From Heterodera schachtii (taxonomy: Eukaryota; Nematoda; Chromadorea; Rhabditida; Heteroderidae): a stretch of 64,000 nt of DNA. Below are positions 35,007 through 46,496 of this stretch, piece by piece. Where the stretch lies: assembly GCA_023374025.1 (NCBI GenBank), contig SIJG01000015.1, positions 133,547-197,546 on the forward strand, read 5' to 3'. The position numbers and the translations under genes were made by a program. The notes beneath the pieces are model-generated. The model saw nothing but the letters and a program-made list of their open reading frames with translations, did no database searches and was not told the origin of the DNA. Position 1 is the first letter of the stretch. Each line of letters starts with the position of its first letter.

Positions 35007-37098
35007 TCACATAACATTCTTTGCCGCTGGTAGAACTTTGATTGTTTTGGTCTTACTTAGTTGAATGCTTCCCGGCTTTTGCTTCTTAAAGCGGCTAGTT
35101 AATTTGTTGAATTTTTCGGCAAGAATTTCGCGCATTTTGGACGACGCCCACACCAAAAGCCTAAATTCGGATTTTACGAACTTATTCTTTTTGACAAATG
35201 AAATTGCGAACCCGAATAAACCGTTACAATTAAATTATCAATTTGTTTATTTAATTACCATGCCGGTATGGCCACCGTGGCCAAATCGCTGACCCACGGA
35301 TATTGGTTGATATTTGCCAGAAAAAGCAAATCATCCGTCTCCAAACTAATGTTAAGCCATTTCTGTGCGTATGAAGAGCGATTGTTCTGCTCATCAACAA
35401 AGTTTGTGGCGAACAAATAAACGAAAACCTTAGAAAAAATAATAATTCGAAATTATTTATTATTGGCAATTATCAAATTAAAATTGTTTTTGCTGACCAT
35501 GAAAATGGCAAAAATCAGTTGGCCAAAAAAGGTGAACACTGTGTAAATGGTCATTTTGCGCTCAACTTTTGAGTTGGCATCATTTTGAAGGCCGGCATTT
35601 TGGCAACGGCGCAATTTGTAGGCAAAAAGTGTTGCCAAATTTAGCAGCAGACAAATGACGCCGAAGAGAATGGCGGACCAAGCGGCCAACTCACTGCTGT
35701 TAATCTCCTAAATTGAAGTGTAGTTTTTTTTCTCAAATTCAGCAATTTTTAAGACAAATTTTTTCAAAATTTTCAATGCCAAAAATCGAACATTTTCTGT
35801 CTTATGGTCGTCAAGTGTAAATGTGACATTGTCAAGTTGAACATGGATGAACATGTCAAAGCCGAAGATCGGAGCAGTGAATGGCAACGGCAAAATGAAC
35901 GAAACGGCCAAGAAAAATGGAAGCGAACGATGCCAAAACTAAAATAAGAATAGTTTCTCGATAAAAAAACTGGATTTAGATTAATACTAGAATAGACAGA
36001 GACTTAGAATTTTTGAAAAAACGGGGAAAATGGGGATTGAGATTTGTCGGGACGAGAAAGCTTGGGACGTTCCTAATTAATTATTTTAAAAATAATACTA
36101 GAGCAGGTAAGGACCGGAAATTTTAGGAAAAACGGGGGCTTATCTGCGGAGTAGGACAAAACGTCGTCGGACGAATTTTTGGACCATAACTTTTTTCTTT
36201 CTCAACCAAATTAAACATTCTTGGTATTATTCGAAAGCATTTGAAAAGCGCTATTAAACTGCAAATTTTCAAAAAATTTTATTCATGCACAAAAAAAATC
36301 AGGGCAAAAAAGATTCGAAATACTAGGTTTTTGAGTCCCTTCTGGCCATAACTTTTTTGAAACTTAACGAAAATTTTTGAAATTTTGCAAATTAATAATA
36401 TACACATAGAGCTATCGAACAACACCAACAATGCTTAATTTGATTGACAATGAACAACGTTATGGTTCAAAAAGTCTTCCGACGACGTTTCGGCCGAAGA
36501 CGTTTTGGGGTGCACCGGCTTATTTGTTAGGGTCAAAAAGCCTGATGCGGTATTAAATTTGACCCCTTCTTTTTAATTTTGTATTAATTGGTGATTTTTC
36601 GGTTAGGAAATTAATTTCGCCCTGGGCATTTTGTTTTCCCACTTTTTCATAATTCATTGGCATCAGAAGGGAGGTGACGCGGTTGAGAAGTAAAAGTGCG
36701 GTCAGCAAATTCTCCACGTGGAAGGCGTAATAAACAACAAAAGACAAAAGTGCCAACACGAGACGAGGCAAGCTCAAATAAATTGGCAAGAAAAGGCCAA
36801 TTCTGCCGAAGCGATGGGCAAAACAGGAGCACACATAATTGACGAGGCTCTGCAAATACTTTAAAAATTAATTCAAATAAAAATTGCCATTTTCAAATTG
36901 TTTTTGTTTTACGCAAATTCCACGGACAATGACAAGCACAAAAAATGAGGAGCGAAAATGGCCAAAATTGGCGATGATCACTCCCAACTCAACGCCGTAC
37001 AACAGCGCGGACGGCACGCCGATGGCCAATGCGACGACCAATGGGGTCAAACCGGCGTTGGCCAACATGGCCATGGCGGAAAAAAATGCCGAGTCCAT
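35007..37098 (-). CDS. Serpentine chemoreceptor, class gamma (srg-like), intact, 360 residues
   Basis: Nematode seven-transmembrane receptor, presumably chemosensory. Six minus-strand exons: 37098-36913, 36858-36643, 35938-35792, 35707-35498, 35428-35259 and 35160-35007; the total is 1083 nt with every junction GT-AG and in frame. Start MDSAFFSAMAM. Features typical of Srg: hydrophobic helices through exon 1 (VVALAIGVPSALLYGVELGV), CSCFAHRFGRIGLFLPIYLS, ENLLTALLLLNRVTSLLMP followed by NYEKFW, a loop with an acid-rich DNVTFTLDD, AILFGVICLLLNLATLFAYK, SKVERKMTIYTVFTFFGQ, and the last helix PWVSDLATVAIPAWLLVWAS then SKMRE. The cytoplasmic tail is basic and ends KNVM. A 371-bp foldback element lies in intron 2 without touching the splice sites. 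Confidence 0.85.
36146..36516. mobile_element. Foldback element in intron 2 of the srg-like gene
   Basis: Ends contain GGACAAAACGTCGTCGGACG on the left and, inverted, CCCCAAAACGTCTTCGG on the right. The flanks are GGCTTATCT (36137-36145) and GGCTTATTT (36517-36525), a 9-bp duplication with one mismatch. The interior has the shared arms (ATAACTTTTTTCTTTCTCAA, TTGGTATTATTCGAAAGC and complements). Confidence 0.75.
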
Positions 37099-37109
37099 TA
37101 AGGGCAATT

Positions 37110-39130
37110 AAGCTAAAATTAGGCAGTAATAATCAACATAATATGGTAATGTTGCAGATTAATTCTGAACAGTAATCACCAGGACCCTTAGATTTATTTT
37201 CCTTCTTAAAAAGTGCCTATACAAAATGTAATGAGGCGTTTAAGCTGCTCATTCCCTCTGGCTGTTCATTTGCGTTGTTAAGTGGGGTATTAATTTAATT
37301 AAAATTATTTTTCATGTTTTCACCTGCAATTGCCTAAACAGACAGATGCCAATGACGGACGAGGACGGAAGCTGAAAAGCAGCAGTAGCAGCAGCATAGT
37401 CCATGAGTCGTATTATTCGTGGTTGGTCACTTCACCAAGTAATTTAGTTTGAATTAAAGCGTATACTTTTCCATATAAATATTTCCATTTTTTAAATTTC
37501 AGTTCATTTTTAATTTTAATCTATTGTAATTAAATAATCGGGTATTAATTTAATTAAAATTATTTCTGATGTTTTCACCTGCGACATTTTCTTATTAACA
37601 TTTTCCTTTATCTTTGCAATAATTTATTAACAATTTGGTTGCTGTTTAAGTGAAAAGCCGAATTCGAAGAAAGAGATTTTTGCCTTTAGCCAGCGGAAAC
37701 CACCAATTGAAAAATATTCTTTAAAATATGATGGAAAAATAATTTTAAAAATATATTATAACTGTTGAACTTATTTATAATTTTCCAAATATTTTGTCTT
37801 CTGTGGTTTTATTTTCCCATATAAAAATTAGTCATTTAAAAATATGTATTTTCATTCAATTAATTTTTTAATTTGTAATGTCTTTAAAGATTTGGTAAAT
37901 TTTAAAATAAAATTTGCAATTTAATTTATTTTCATTAACAAATTGCCATGTGAATATTTTTGTTTTTTCTTTTGGCACTTCTATTTTCTTTGTTTGCCCT
38001 TTATTCTTTCCCAGGATGCAAACCAAACATTGGCATTGGCACTCCCTCCTCCGTCTGTGCGGCCAATCAAAACGATGGTTAAATTTAATTGAAAAAAATA
38101 ATAATTTCAGCTATTGAATTATTGTGATAAATTAAATAAATTTTTATTAACAATGACAATTGGATTTCCAAGAAATAAATAAATTAAAGAAAATGCAAAA
38201 CCCGAAGAAATAAATAAATATACATGTCGCCAATTTTTTGGCGACGAGAGAGGACAAATGGGACGGGGCACCACGGACGGGCCCAACCCGGAACGGAAAG
38301 CACTGATTGGATAGGAGAGCCTCGAGAGGACGGCAGAGCCACTCCCGAGCCTATCTAATAGCGAAAAAATTGGGGACAACTCAAACAAAAATTTAGTGGG
38401 GAAAGTATTCGCCGATGGAAGAAGCAATTTGGAGAAGAAAAGAAGCAGATTTGAAAAACATCAAGGATTAATACAAAAAAAGCTTAAGAAATGTGCAGTT
38501 TTCTATTTCTTTTTCTTACATTTAATTTAATTGTGTATTGTAAAATTATTGTGCTACTTTTATTAAATTTTAATTAAAATTAAACTGTTCGAATTTGTGC
38601 TCTTTCCAATGGGTCGGTCTATTCATTTTTCCGGAAAAATTCACCAACTCTCTAGAAATTTTGTATCGAAAAATCCCGATCTGTATATTTGGAAGTATAC
38701 CGAAAACCCATGTCTTTTGTTCTAATGAATGATTAATTTTGTTTTAAATTTTAGAATAATAAAAAACATAAAAATATATTTCTATTTTGTTTTACATTAA
38801 AATTTAATTCTTCTAAATTATATGCCCTTATTATTCATTAGCATTTTACAGTAAAAAGGGTAAATGAATTAAAGTACAATGCGTCATTTGCAATATCAAT
38901 TACATCTAATAAAAAGTAATTGAAAAGAAAAGTAATATTTCGACAGAAAATTAAATTTGCATGAACCTTAGAAGATAATCAAATGAAAAACGCGTGATTT
39001 TGAAGCAATTACAACTAATGAATAATAATGCATCACACATTAAAAAATTTATTCATTTTTTCATAAATCTCTTAAAATTGGACTATTATTCAAACACAAA
39101 ATATATATCACAGTTAATTTTTTCTTTATT
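37110..39130. other. Intergenic
   Basis: AT-rich with no supported gene. Two imperfect copies of GGTATTAATTTAATTAAAAT followed by ATGTTTTCACCTGC lie at 37287-37327 and 37541-37580. A remnant of the helix-turn-helix family is at 38393. From about 38760 onward the sequence is the 5' flank duplicated at 46300. Confidence 0.5.
38393..38452 (+). pseudogene. Remnant of the helix-turn-helix family
   Basis: Plus-strand SIRRWKKQFGEEKKQI followed by a stop, matching the C-terminal helix (SIFRWKKQF) of the gene ending at 31698. Only this small tail is left. Confidence 0.55.
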
Positions 39131-39139
39131 CATATATCC

Positions 39140-41644
39140 ATGTCATTAGTGCGTCTAATAGTGAATTTGTCCAAATGGTTGGCTTTTGGATTTGGCATTA
39201 TGCTAAATGCCATTCTGATCCGTTTGATTGTCAAGCACACTCCAAAACCTATGCGCATTTACAGCAAAGTGAGTTATGAAATTATAAAAAGTGCTTCTCG
39301 TCTCTCATGGTCTCAACTCTCGTGGTCCATTCTCGCTGCCGATTATCCTTGGCAATTTTCGGTCTCATTCTCGGTCTCGGCTCTCGAGTATAATTATCAG
39401 AAATTAATTGCCATTTTAAATTGTTTTTTTCCATTATGTGCATTCTAATGCTTCTTAGATTCTTCTACAAACATGCGCCACTGATCTCTTGCTGCTGATG
39501 ATAATGCTTCTATTTCTTCAGGTTGAAATAATTTTAATTATTGCTTTAATAATTATTTTATTTTTTCCAATTTTTAGTATAATTTTGTAACGGAAAAAGG
39601 CGAAGTTGAGGCAATTGTGTACGGATTGGTCATCATAAAAGGGGTGGAAAATCGCGCTTGGAATTCGTTGGCATTTATTTGCTGGGTTTTTCTTGTCTAT
39701 GTGTCCATGTTTGGCTATGTGTCCCAATTCATTTTTCGCTATTTTGTCGTTGTCCGGTACGCCAATTTATTAACTCGGATTTACATGTAAAAAAAAAGCG
39801 TAAAATGGATGAAAATTATCAAAAATTGAACAACAAAATGAAAAATATTAATTATTTTGAAAGAAAATAATTTTTTTTCAAAATTTTAAGCTTTTAAATT
39901 TTTAGCAAAATTTATAATAAAATTCTCTAAAAAATACCAACTTCAAACAATATTTTATTTTTTTACGGCAATTTAATTTTAAAAAATTTTCTCGAGTTTT
40001 TCGTTAGAAATTCTGTCTAGGTTTTTAAAATTTTAGCTATTTAATAAACTTTCCCCAGAGATGGCAGATTTATAAAACATTTTATCACGTTTAAAAATTA
40101 ATAGAATTTAATGTTTAAAAAAGAAAAATTGATAAATTTGAATTTTTAAAAATGGGAAATCCATGCAAATTTAAAATTTCCAAATTCTAATTTATTATTT
40201 TACTTTTGACTTTAATTTATTATTTTTTTCAGTGGCAAAATCATTTCGACCCCAAAATATTTTTTGCTCTTTTTTCTGATGCTTTTGTTCCCATTACCTT
40301 ATTGCGTCAATTTGTTCATTTGCTATTTGCCGCCTGCTGATCACGCAATAATGGAAGACAAATCTGTCGCTGAAATTCTCGGCATTAATTTGGACGATCA
40401 AATTGTGCTGGCCGGATATTCATTTCAGGTAAAAAATTAAATTATTTATTTGGGCCATTTTTCAATCCGAAAATTTTCAAAAAAATTCTCAGAATTTTTC
40501 TCAATTGAAAAATTTAGCTGTCCTCTTCTATTTGCTAAATTAAAAAATCATTTGTCATTTAATCACATTAATTAACCGGAATTCGGGTTAATTAAAACGG
40601 TTACCGAAATTCAGGTCCATAAAACATACAAAATTCCCAGATTTTTGTTGCATTTTTTTTTCCTAAAATGGCATTTTGGTTTTAGCATTTCTTATTAAAA
40701 AATTCTTGGACATAAAATCGAAAAGGTAAAAAATAATTTACTTAATTATTTTAATTTGATTATTTATTATTTTTTTATTATTTAAGCATTTCTTCTTCCT
40801 CTCAAATAAACAAAAGAATGATTGAAATGAATAAACAAGTTTCTCGAAATCTCATCATACAGGTGTTAAAGAATTAATCCGCATTTAGAATATTTAATTT
40901 TTTTAATTATAAATTTTTTTCTCCCTTTTTTGTGAAATATTCCAAATTGGTTATTTTTTATTCGTTTCGTGCTGATTTTGAGCCAGTTCAAATCTCAAAA
41001 AAATTGGTCAAAATTTAAAAAATTTTTGACAAAAAAATTTATTATGGAAAAAAAATAATTTTTGCAATTTTTCAAAGGTAAATAAAGAGCTTTTAGAGCT
41101 AACACCAAGAATGGGAAATTTTTTATGAGCAAAGTTAGGGCGGATTTTTGTCGGGAAAATGCCGTCGGCACTAAATTTATTTAATAAATTTAGGCTTCAA
41201 TGCCTCTCATCATTTATTTTTCCGTTGTTTTTCTGCTCTTGCTTCTGCTGTTCAAAATTGACACAAAAGGATGGAGCTGGCTACAGTACTACAACTTACT
41301 GTCAACCATTCCGATGTTTTTGCCCGCCGTTTTGAATCCAATTGTGCCAATTTTCACCATCAATTATTATCGCCATGTGCTCGAATCGGACGTAAAACGT
41401 TTTGGTATGTGGTTGTAAAAGTTAAAAATGCAAAATCATTTATTTTGTTTTGCTATAAAAGTAAATCAAATTTAATTTTTAGCATTTTAAATTTATACAT
41501 AAAAATTTAGGGAATTTTTTGAAAGTTTTGTTTCGTCTAAAAATTGGTCAACAAAACATGAATGAAAACGAGCCGAAACAACAGCAGCCAGCAAGATGGG
41601 CAATTAATGTGCCAAGAACGCAAAATTTCGAAACGCAAAATTAA
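39140..41644 (+). pseudogene. srd-like chemoreceptor, copy 1, exon 5 partly deleted
   Basis: Plus-strand exons: 39140-39268 (MSLVRLIVNLSKWLAFGFGI.. HTPKPMRIYSK), 39459-39521 (ILLQTCATDLLLLMIMLLFL), 39578-39756 (NFVTEKGEVEAIVYG.. QFIFRYFVVVR), 40233-40428 (GKIISTPKYFLLFFLML.. LAGYSFQ), a remnant of exon 5 to 40725, 40787-40862 (NKQVSRNLIIQ), 41194-41404 (ASMPLIIYFSVVFLLLLLL.. IFTINYYRHVLESDVKRF) and 41511-41644 (cytoplasmic tail, stop). Layout and the PxxxTxxxYR-like end fit Srd or a near relative in the Sra/Str superfamily. Compared with copy 2, the 3' end of intron 4 and the first ~75 bp of exon 5 are deleted between two TTTGGT repeats, removing most of transmembrane helix 5. The nearest alternative acceptor leads to a stop. 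Confidence 0.75.
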
Positions 41645-41854
41645 TTAATAAACATACAGTACTTCCATGGTCGTCCCAACCCCCCCCCCCCCCCCCGATC
41701 GCTACCAATAAAAAGCCGTTTTTTCGTTTGTTTTAAAACTTCTTTGCGTAATTTGTCGAACATGAAATTATTTTATAATCTTCTTAAAATCTTTTTAATT
41801 ATTTTAATATTATATTTAAAAAAATCGTTTTTTCCAAATATTTACATTTATAAT

Positions 41855-43095
41855 TAGGGTTAAGCCCCGACCCCGAGCACCCCGACCCCCGACCCGACCC
41901 GAGACGTTTTTTGGACCGATCCCCCGACCCGACCCCCGACATGTCGTCCCCCGAGGTCCCCGGCCCCCGACTTTTTGCCCCCCGACCCCCCGACACTATT
42001 TCGGGGGATTGGGGACTCCGAGCGTTTTAAAAATTTAAAAGTTAATTCATCCACGAAGGCGGGAAATATTGAAAAATTTTGAGATTTTGAACAAATTTTC
42101 TTAATAAAATTCAATAAAAATTACGAAAAACTTTTCGGTGGCGCCTATCGGCACCGCCGGCCCCCCAAAACCATGGTGCCGATCAGTAATTTTAAAAATA
42201 TGAACATCAAGGCCGAAAAATAAGATTTTAGGGTATTTTTCAAATCAGTAAATTACAATTTATTTGATCAAAATGCTATCAAATTTTAGGGCCGGCGGTG
42301 CCGATAGGCGCCGCCGGGAGAATTTTTTGAAAATTTGAGTTCATTTTGCCCACAGATTTTCACCAAAAATGGCCAATTTTTGCGCGATTTTGTGCCAAAT
42401 TTTTAAGAACAAATAAGCTTTTGCGAACCGGCGGTGACGATCAGGGGTGGGGCGCGCATAGAAAAATCCCGCGGTCGCGCATCGCGGATCGCGGTCGCGT
42501 CCAGCCCTGGTGCCGATAGGTGCCGCGGAAAAAAAAAATGAAAATTGAGAGATTTTGGTACATTTTTTACATAAAAATGGCCATTTTAAAGTTTGTTTTT
42601 CTCAAAAACCAGCGAAATAAAATATTAATCAGAAAAAAAAATTAAAAAGTTTAGGTGAAGCCTGAAAATAAGAAAATCTTAGAAATAAGGACAAATTCCA
42701 GTACATTCGGGACCAAAAGATCAAAAAAAATTTGCGGCAGACCTTAAAATTTCTTTATAAATATATTTAAGAAATCAGAACAATTTTCGTCGCTAGCCCA
42801 AAATTAGAAATTCTTATAAATAAGAACAAATGGAAGCCCCTGGTTTAAAGGCTAGCTTGGACTCACTCTTGCTGGCGCTAACGAAATCAGATGATAAAGT
42901 GCAAAAAAGGAAGATTTACGAGCATTTAAAAATAAAAATTGAGTTTTTCGTCAAAAAATTTCGTTGATCACTACCCGATCGGGGTCCCCGATCCCCGACA
43001 ATTGAGCTCCCCCCCGACCCGACCCCCGACATATCGCCCCCCGAGGTCCCCGGCCCCCGACTTTTTGCCCCCCGAGGGCTCGGGGCTTAACCCTA
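41855..43095. mobile_element. hAT-like element, 1.24 kb, 3' of srd copy 1
   Basis: Inverted ends TAGGGTTAAGCCCCGA with an 8-bp repeat TTTATAAT at 41847-41854 and 43096-43103. Inside each end is a C-rich minisatellite of CCCGACCCC units in inverted orientation. The middle contains three copies of the GC-rich palindrome (42136-42160, 42292-42317, and one interrupted at 42430-42525). No transposase. The orthologous site in the other duplicate is empty. Confidence 0.9.
42442..42509. mobile_element. 68-bp miniature element inside a GC-rich palindrome
   Basis: Starts CAGGGGTGGGGCGCGC and ends GCGTCCAGCCCTG. Flanks are GTGACGAT (42434-42441) and GTGCCGAT (42510-42517), an 8-bp repeat with one mismatch. 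Excising it restores a palindrome like those at 42292 and 27578. Confidence 0.6.
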
Positions 43096-43103
43096 TTTAT
43101 AAT

Positions 43104-43889
43104 TATGCTGTAAGTCTGACGCTGTCCCCTGACAATGTCCCTGACGCGTCCAACTCCAACAATCCCTCTGACTTCAGCCAGCGGATTTCTTAAATCCGCC
43201 ATCAAAAAATTCTCTTTATTTGACATCCTAAATGTTTTTATAAAACAATTTCTTATATCCAATTATTGTTGTTTATTTGACTAGTGTAAGCAAAATGAGT
43301 TTTCAATAACATCATAATTTCGAACTAAGTGATTTTTGTGACCGATATAAAATTAAGTAAAGGCAACTTTTCACACATTAATTATTGACGAAACAAAATA
43401 ATTAATACCAATTTTATTAATCCTTTTCCTACACCAACTCTGCCAAACCCAAACAGTTGAAAATAAATGAATTTGATGCAAAAATATCGTATGAATATCA
43501 CCGGCGTGCGTCGCGACTTGTACATGGCACGCAATTTTTGCCACAATTAAACATTCAGGACAGGGGAAACAGGAAAAACTATTCCGACCAATTTGATTTA
43601 TACGACGCCATTTGGTCCACTTTTTTCTCGAACCTTTTTTTGAATAGTGAAATAGTCAGATAAACTTTCATTGTGCAAATTAATGGTGTATTATTTCAAA
43701 ATTTATTTAACTAATAAATAGAGCTCGGAAATTCTGTTGCTAATTTGTAAGTGGGAATTAATTTTAGCAAATTTTCAACGTGTCAATAAAAAAAAAATAA
43801 AAAAATGACGAAATATGTTTTATTTTGGAAATATGAAAAAATGTAAAAAACAAATTGAAAGATGAAAAAGAAGAAAAAAATTAGTCTTC
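43104..43889. other. 3' flank of srd copy 1, unrecognised open frame
   Basis: 43104-43260 matches the flank of copy 2. An open frame at 43457-43663 (plus; MKINEFDAKISYEYHRRASR) has no recognised domain and no support as a gene. Confidence 0.4.
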
Positions 43890-44235
43890 TTGCATTTCAA
43901 TTATGCTTCTTTTCTTCTCCAAATCGTTTCTTCCATTTTGAAATGGTCGATTGACTAATTTTCAAAAATTTCGCTGTTTTTTCATCACTCATTTTTGGAT
44001 TTTCTTATTTCATTTGCCAATACATTTTAATTTTCTCCATTTTTTCTTTCTCCGTTATTTTTTCAATCATTCCAAATTGTTTCTTCCATTTCATAATTAC
44101 TGGATAATTTACTCCAATTTTCTTACAAATTTTTGCATACTTTTGATGCCATTCTTTGCCGAATATTTTCTTCCTTTTTCTTTAAGATATTCATTTTTCA
44201 TTGCTACAAATTTTTGCACAAATTCAATTTATTAT
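43890..44235 (-). pseudogene. Decayed copy of the helix-turn-helix family
   Basis: Minus-strand fragments in changing frames: KFVAMKNEYLKEKGRK, GIKSMQKFVRKLE, MKKQRNF and NGRNDLEKK-like, with many stops. They are in the same order as in the gene at 29403. Confidence 0.65.
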
Positions 44236-44339
44236 TGTTTATTATGAGCCGGGCGCTTACAAATTGATAATCGGATTGGAAGAATTGCCAAATGGAATAA
44301 GAAAATATTTTTGTCATTGCTAAAGCCATTTATAATAGT

Positions 44340-44460
44340 AAAAAATTCACTCACTGTCGTAATGTCCACTGTCCAATTGTCCGCTTCTGTCCAAATGACT
44401 TCACTGTCCAAATGTCCACTGTCGAAATGTCCATTGTCCAAATGTCCGGTCACGTGCGTG
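44340..44460. repeat. Minisatellite, GTCCACTGTC-type
   Basis: Variants of AATGTCCACTGTCC repeat about eight times. A diverged relative (CACTGTCGAAAGTC type) occurs at 50810-50875. Confidence 0.7.
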
Positions 44461-44582
44461 GTCGAGTGGGTTGTGCTCTTGGTTTTATTCCTCTTTTTGC
44501 TTCGGATCATTTCCCTCCCAAGTAGTTGTTTTTCTACTAATTTTTAAAATTAAAGTGTTGTCTTTTTTTGACAAAATCTTCC

Positions 44583-45560
44583 GCGTACCCGACCGGGCCC
44601 AGACCCGGATACCCGGTTTTTTCAAGACCCGGACCCGATACCCGGATCCTACTTTTTGAAAATCCAATACCCGTTACCCAACCAGGAAGGTCCGGGTCCA
44701 AAAATACACTGGTAAGAATGGAGGTCAGTGTCAATTTGTTAATCTAAGTTGAGGCAAAGAAATTTTTTTTTGAAAATTAATTTAATATTTATTGCAAAAT
44801 CAAATTCTTATGTATCTTGTGACCTAGTTGTTATTCTTTTGTCACATAGCGGTGTGTTTTAACATTTTTCTAAAGATATTTGTTGAAAACAGCCATTTGA
44901 ACATTAAGAAATAAAGTCAAAAATTTTTAAATAAAATTACTTTCCCATTTTATATATAAAAAATTACAAAAAAAAAATAGTTCTTGTAATCGGTGAAATA
45001 GTCACAAAAGATCATAAAGATGACCTAAATATGTTTGCATAGAATTACATTTTTTGTGTATATTAAAAACGAATTTTTGTTATATCTCTTTTTTTGAAAA
45101 AAACCGATTTTTTAGGGTTATATTTAAAAAAAAATTTTAATTTTTCACAATGAATTTTTATAAATTCTCAAAATTATCCAAAATATTATATTTTACGTGC
45201 AGAGACGAACCGCAAAAAATATCAGTTGGCCGAACGGTGCTAGGTCGATCCAAAAAAACTCAGTGATTGATAAAATTATTGAGGATTTTTAAGATATCGG
45301 AAATTAATTTTTGGAATACTAAAATGTGATGTGATTCTAAGCCTATTTAGGTAATTTTTATGGCATTTTGTGCCTATTTCATCCTTTACGAGGATTTTTT
45401 TGCAAGAAATAAACATTAAAAAAAATTTTTATTTACATATTTGGTACACATTTTGGGTTTTTTATACATATTTCTTACATATTTTAGCATTTTTTATGCA
45501 TATTTCATTTACATATTTCGCGATTTTTCTTACATAAAATTCCCATCCCTAATCATCATG
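44583..45560. other. Repeat-like sequence, no gene
   Basis: 44583-44700 is a cluster of ACCCGGA/CCCGGATA units resembling one end of a minisatellite-bearing hAT-like element; no partner end was found. 45430-45550 is low-complexity TTTACATATTT/TTTTATACATATTT. In between is AT-rich sequence without signals. Confidence 0.45.
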
Positions 45561-45584
45561 GTTTTGGTGTCTAAAAATGCTTCT

Positions 45585-46035
45585 AGGTCATTTCATAAAA
45601 TCCGCCATTTAAGCGAATTTTTCACAAAACATGGCATAACTTTGGTTAAAGGCAATAAAATTTTACATTCTTGGTAAAACATGGCATAACTTTGGTTAAA
45701 GGCAATAAAATTTTACATTCTTGGTAAAACATGGCATAACTTTGGTTAAAGGCAATAAAATTTTACATTCTTGGTACCATTCGATAGCGCAGCTTTTTCT
45801 CTATTTGCATGGAAAAGTAAAAAAAATTAGGTCAACTTTAGAAAAATTTTTATGAAAAAATTACTATTTCTGCCATAATATGTTAAATATGATAATTTAA
45901 TTTGAATTTTTCTAGACTAATAGGGAAAAAGCTGGGCTATCGAATGGTATCTAAAATTTGATTGCGTTTAAGCAATGTTATGCCATCTTTTGTGACAATT
46001 TCGCTAAAATGGCGCATTTTATGAAACGACTCATC
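45585..46035. repeat. Foldback element with internal tandem repeat
   Basis: TTTCATAAAATCCGCCATTT near 45592 returns inverted as AAATGGCGCATTTTATGAAA ending near 46026. The inner arms are CATGGCATAACTTTGGTTAA against TTAAGCAATGTTATGCCATC and the shared ACCATTCGATAGC signature. No target duplication found. Confidence 0.7.
45626..45775. repeat. Tandem repeat, 3 x 50 bp
   Basis: Three identical copies of a 50-bp unit starting AAAACATGGCATAACTTTGG and ending CATTCTTGGT, inside the left arm of the foldback. The right arm has one copy only. Confidence 0.95.
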
Positions 46036-46299
46036 ACGTCCAAAAAGCAACCAATATATTGCAGAAATGAAATCCTTCAAACATTTTGAAGCCTTAGACC
46101 AAGGGCTCTTTTGGGCTTTAGGATTGGCTTTTCAGCAAGATTTATCGCTGGCCTACAATACCTGAAATTTTCAGGACAGCAGGTATTTGGCCCATTTTCC
46201 TGGGTTTTTAAGTACTCGGGAACTTAAATTAAAAAATTATTGCTTTCAAATAATTAAATGCAATTATTTTTTTATTGACACTGATATTTTTGCGGTTTG
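46036..46299. other. Spacer before srd copy 2
   Basis: No gene or repeat recognised. Confidence 0.4.
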
Positions 46300-46496
46300 A
46301 CCTAGCACCCAATTTATTTGTTTTATATTAAAATTTTATTCCTTGTAAATTAAATGCCCTTATTATTTCATTAGCATTTTACAGTAAAAATGGTAAACTA
46401 ATTAAAGTACAATGCGTCATTTGCAATATCATTACATCTAATAAGAAGCAATTGAATGAAGAAAAAGTAATTTTTCGAGAGAAAATTAAATTTGTC

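Larger units (their letters stand above)
38760..43260. repeat. Segmental duplication, srd copy 1 side (partner about 46300-49900)
   Basis: 5' flank (CCCTTATTATTCATTAGCAT onward), all receptor exons and introns, and the 3' flank (CTCTTTATTTGACATCCTAA near 43210) match 46300-49900 in the same orientation. Each copy has its own insertion in the 3' flank. Confidence 0.85.

Noticed and set aside
38119..38427. Minus-strand open frame of 102 codons
   Set aside because: No domain and biased composition; part of it overlaps, on the opposite strand, a remnant of the helix-turn-helix family.
42939..43193. Pro-rich open frames at 41799-42114 and 42939-43193
   Set aside because: They translate the CCCGACCCC minisatellites of the hAT-like element.
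44232..44510. His/Asp/Thr-rich minus-strand open frame
   Set aside because: It is the translation of the GTCCACTGTC minisatellite.
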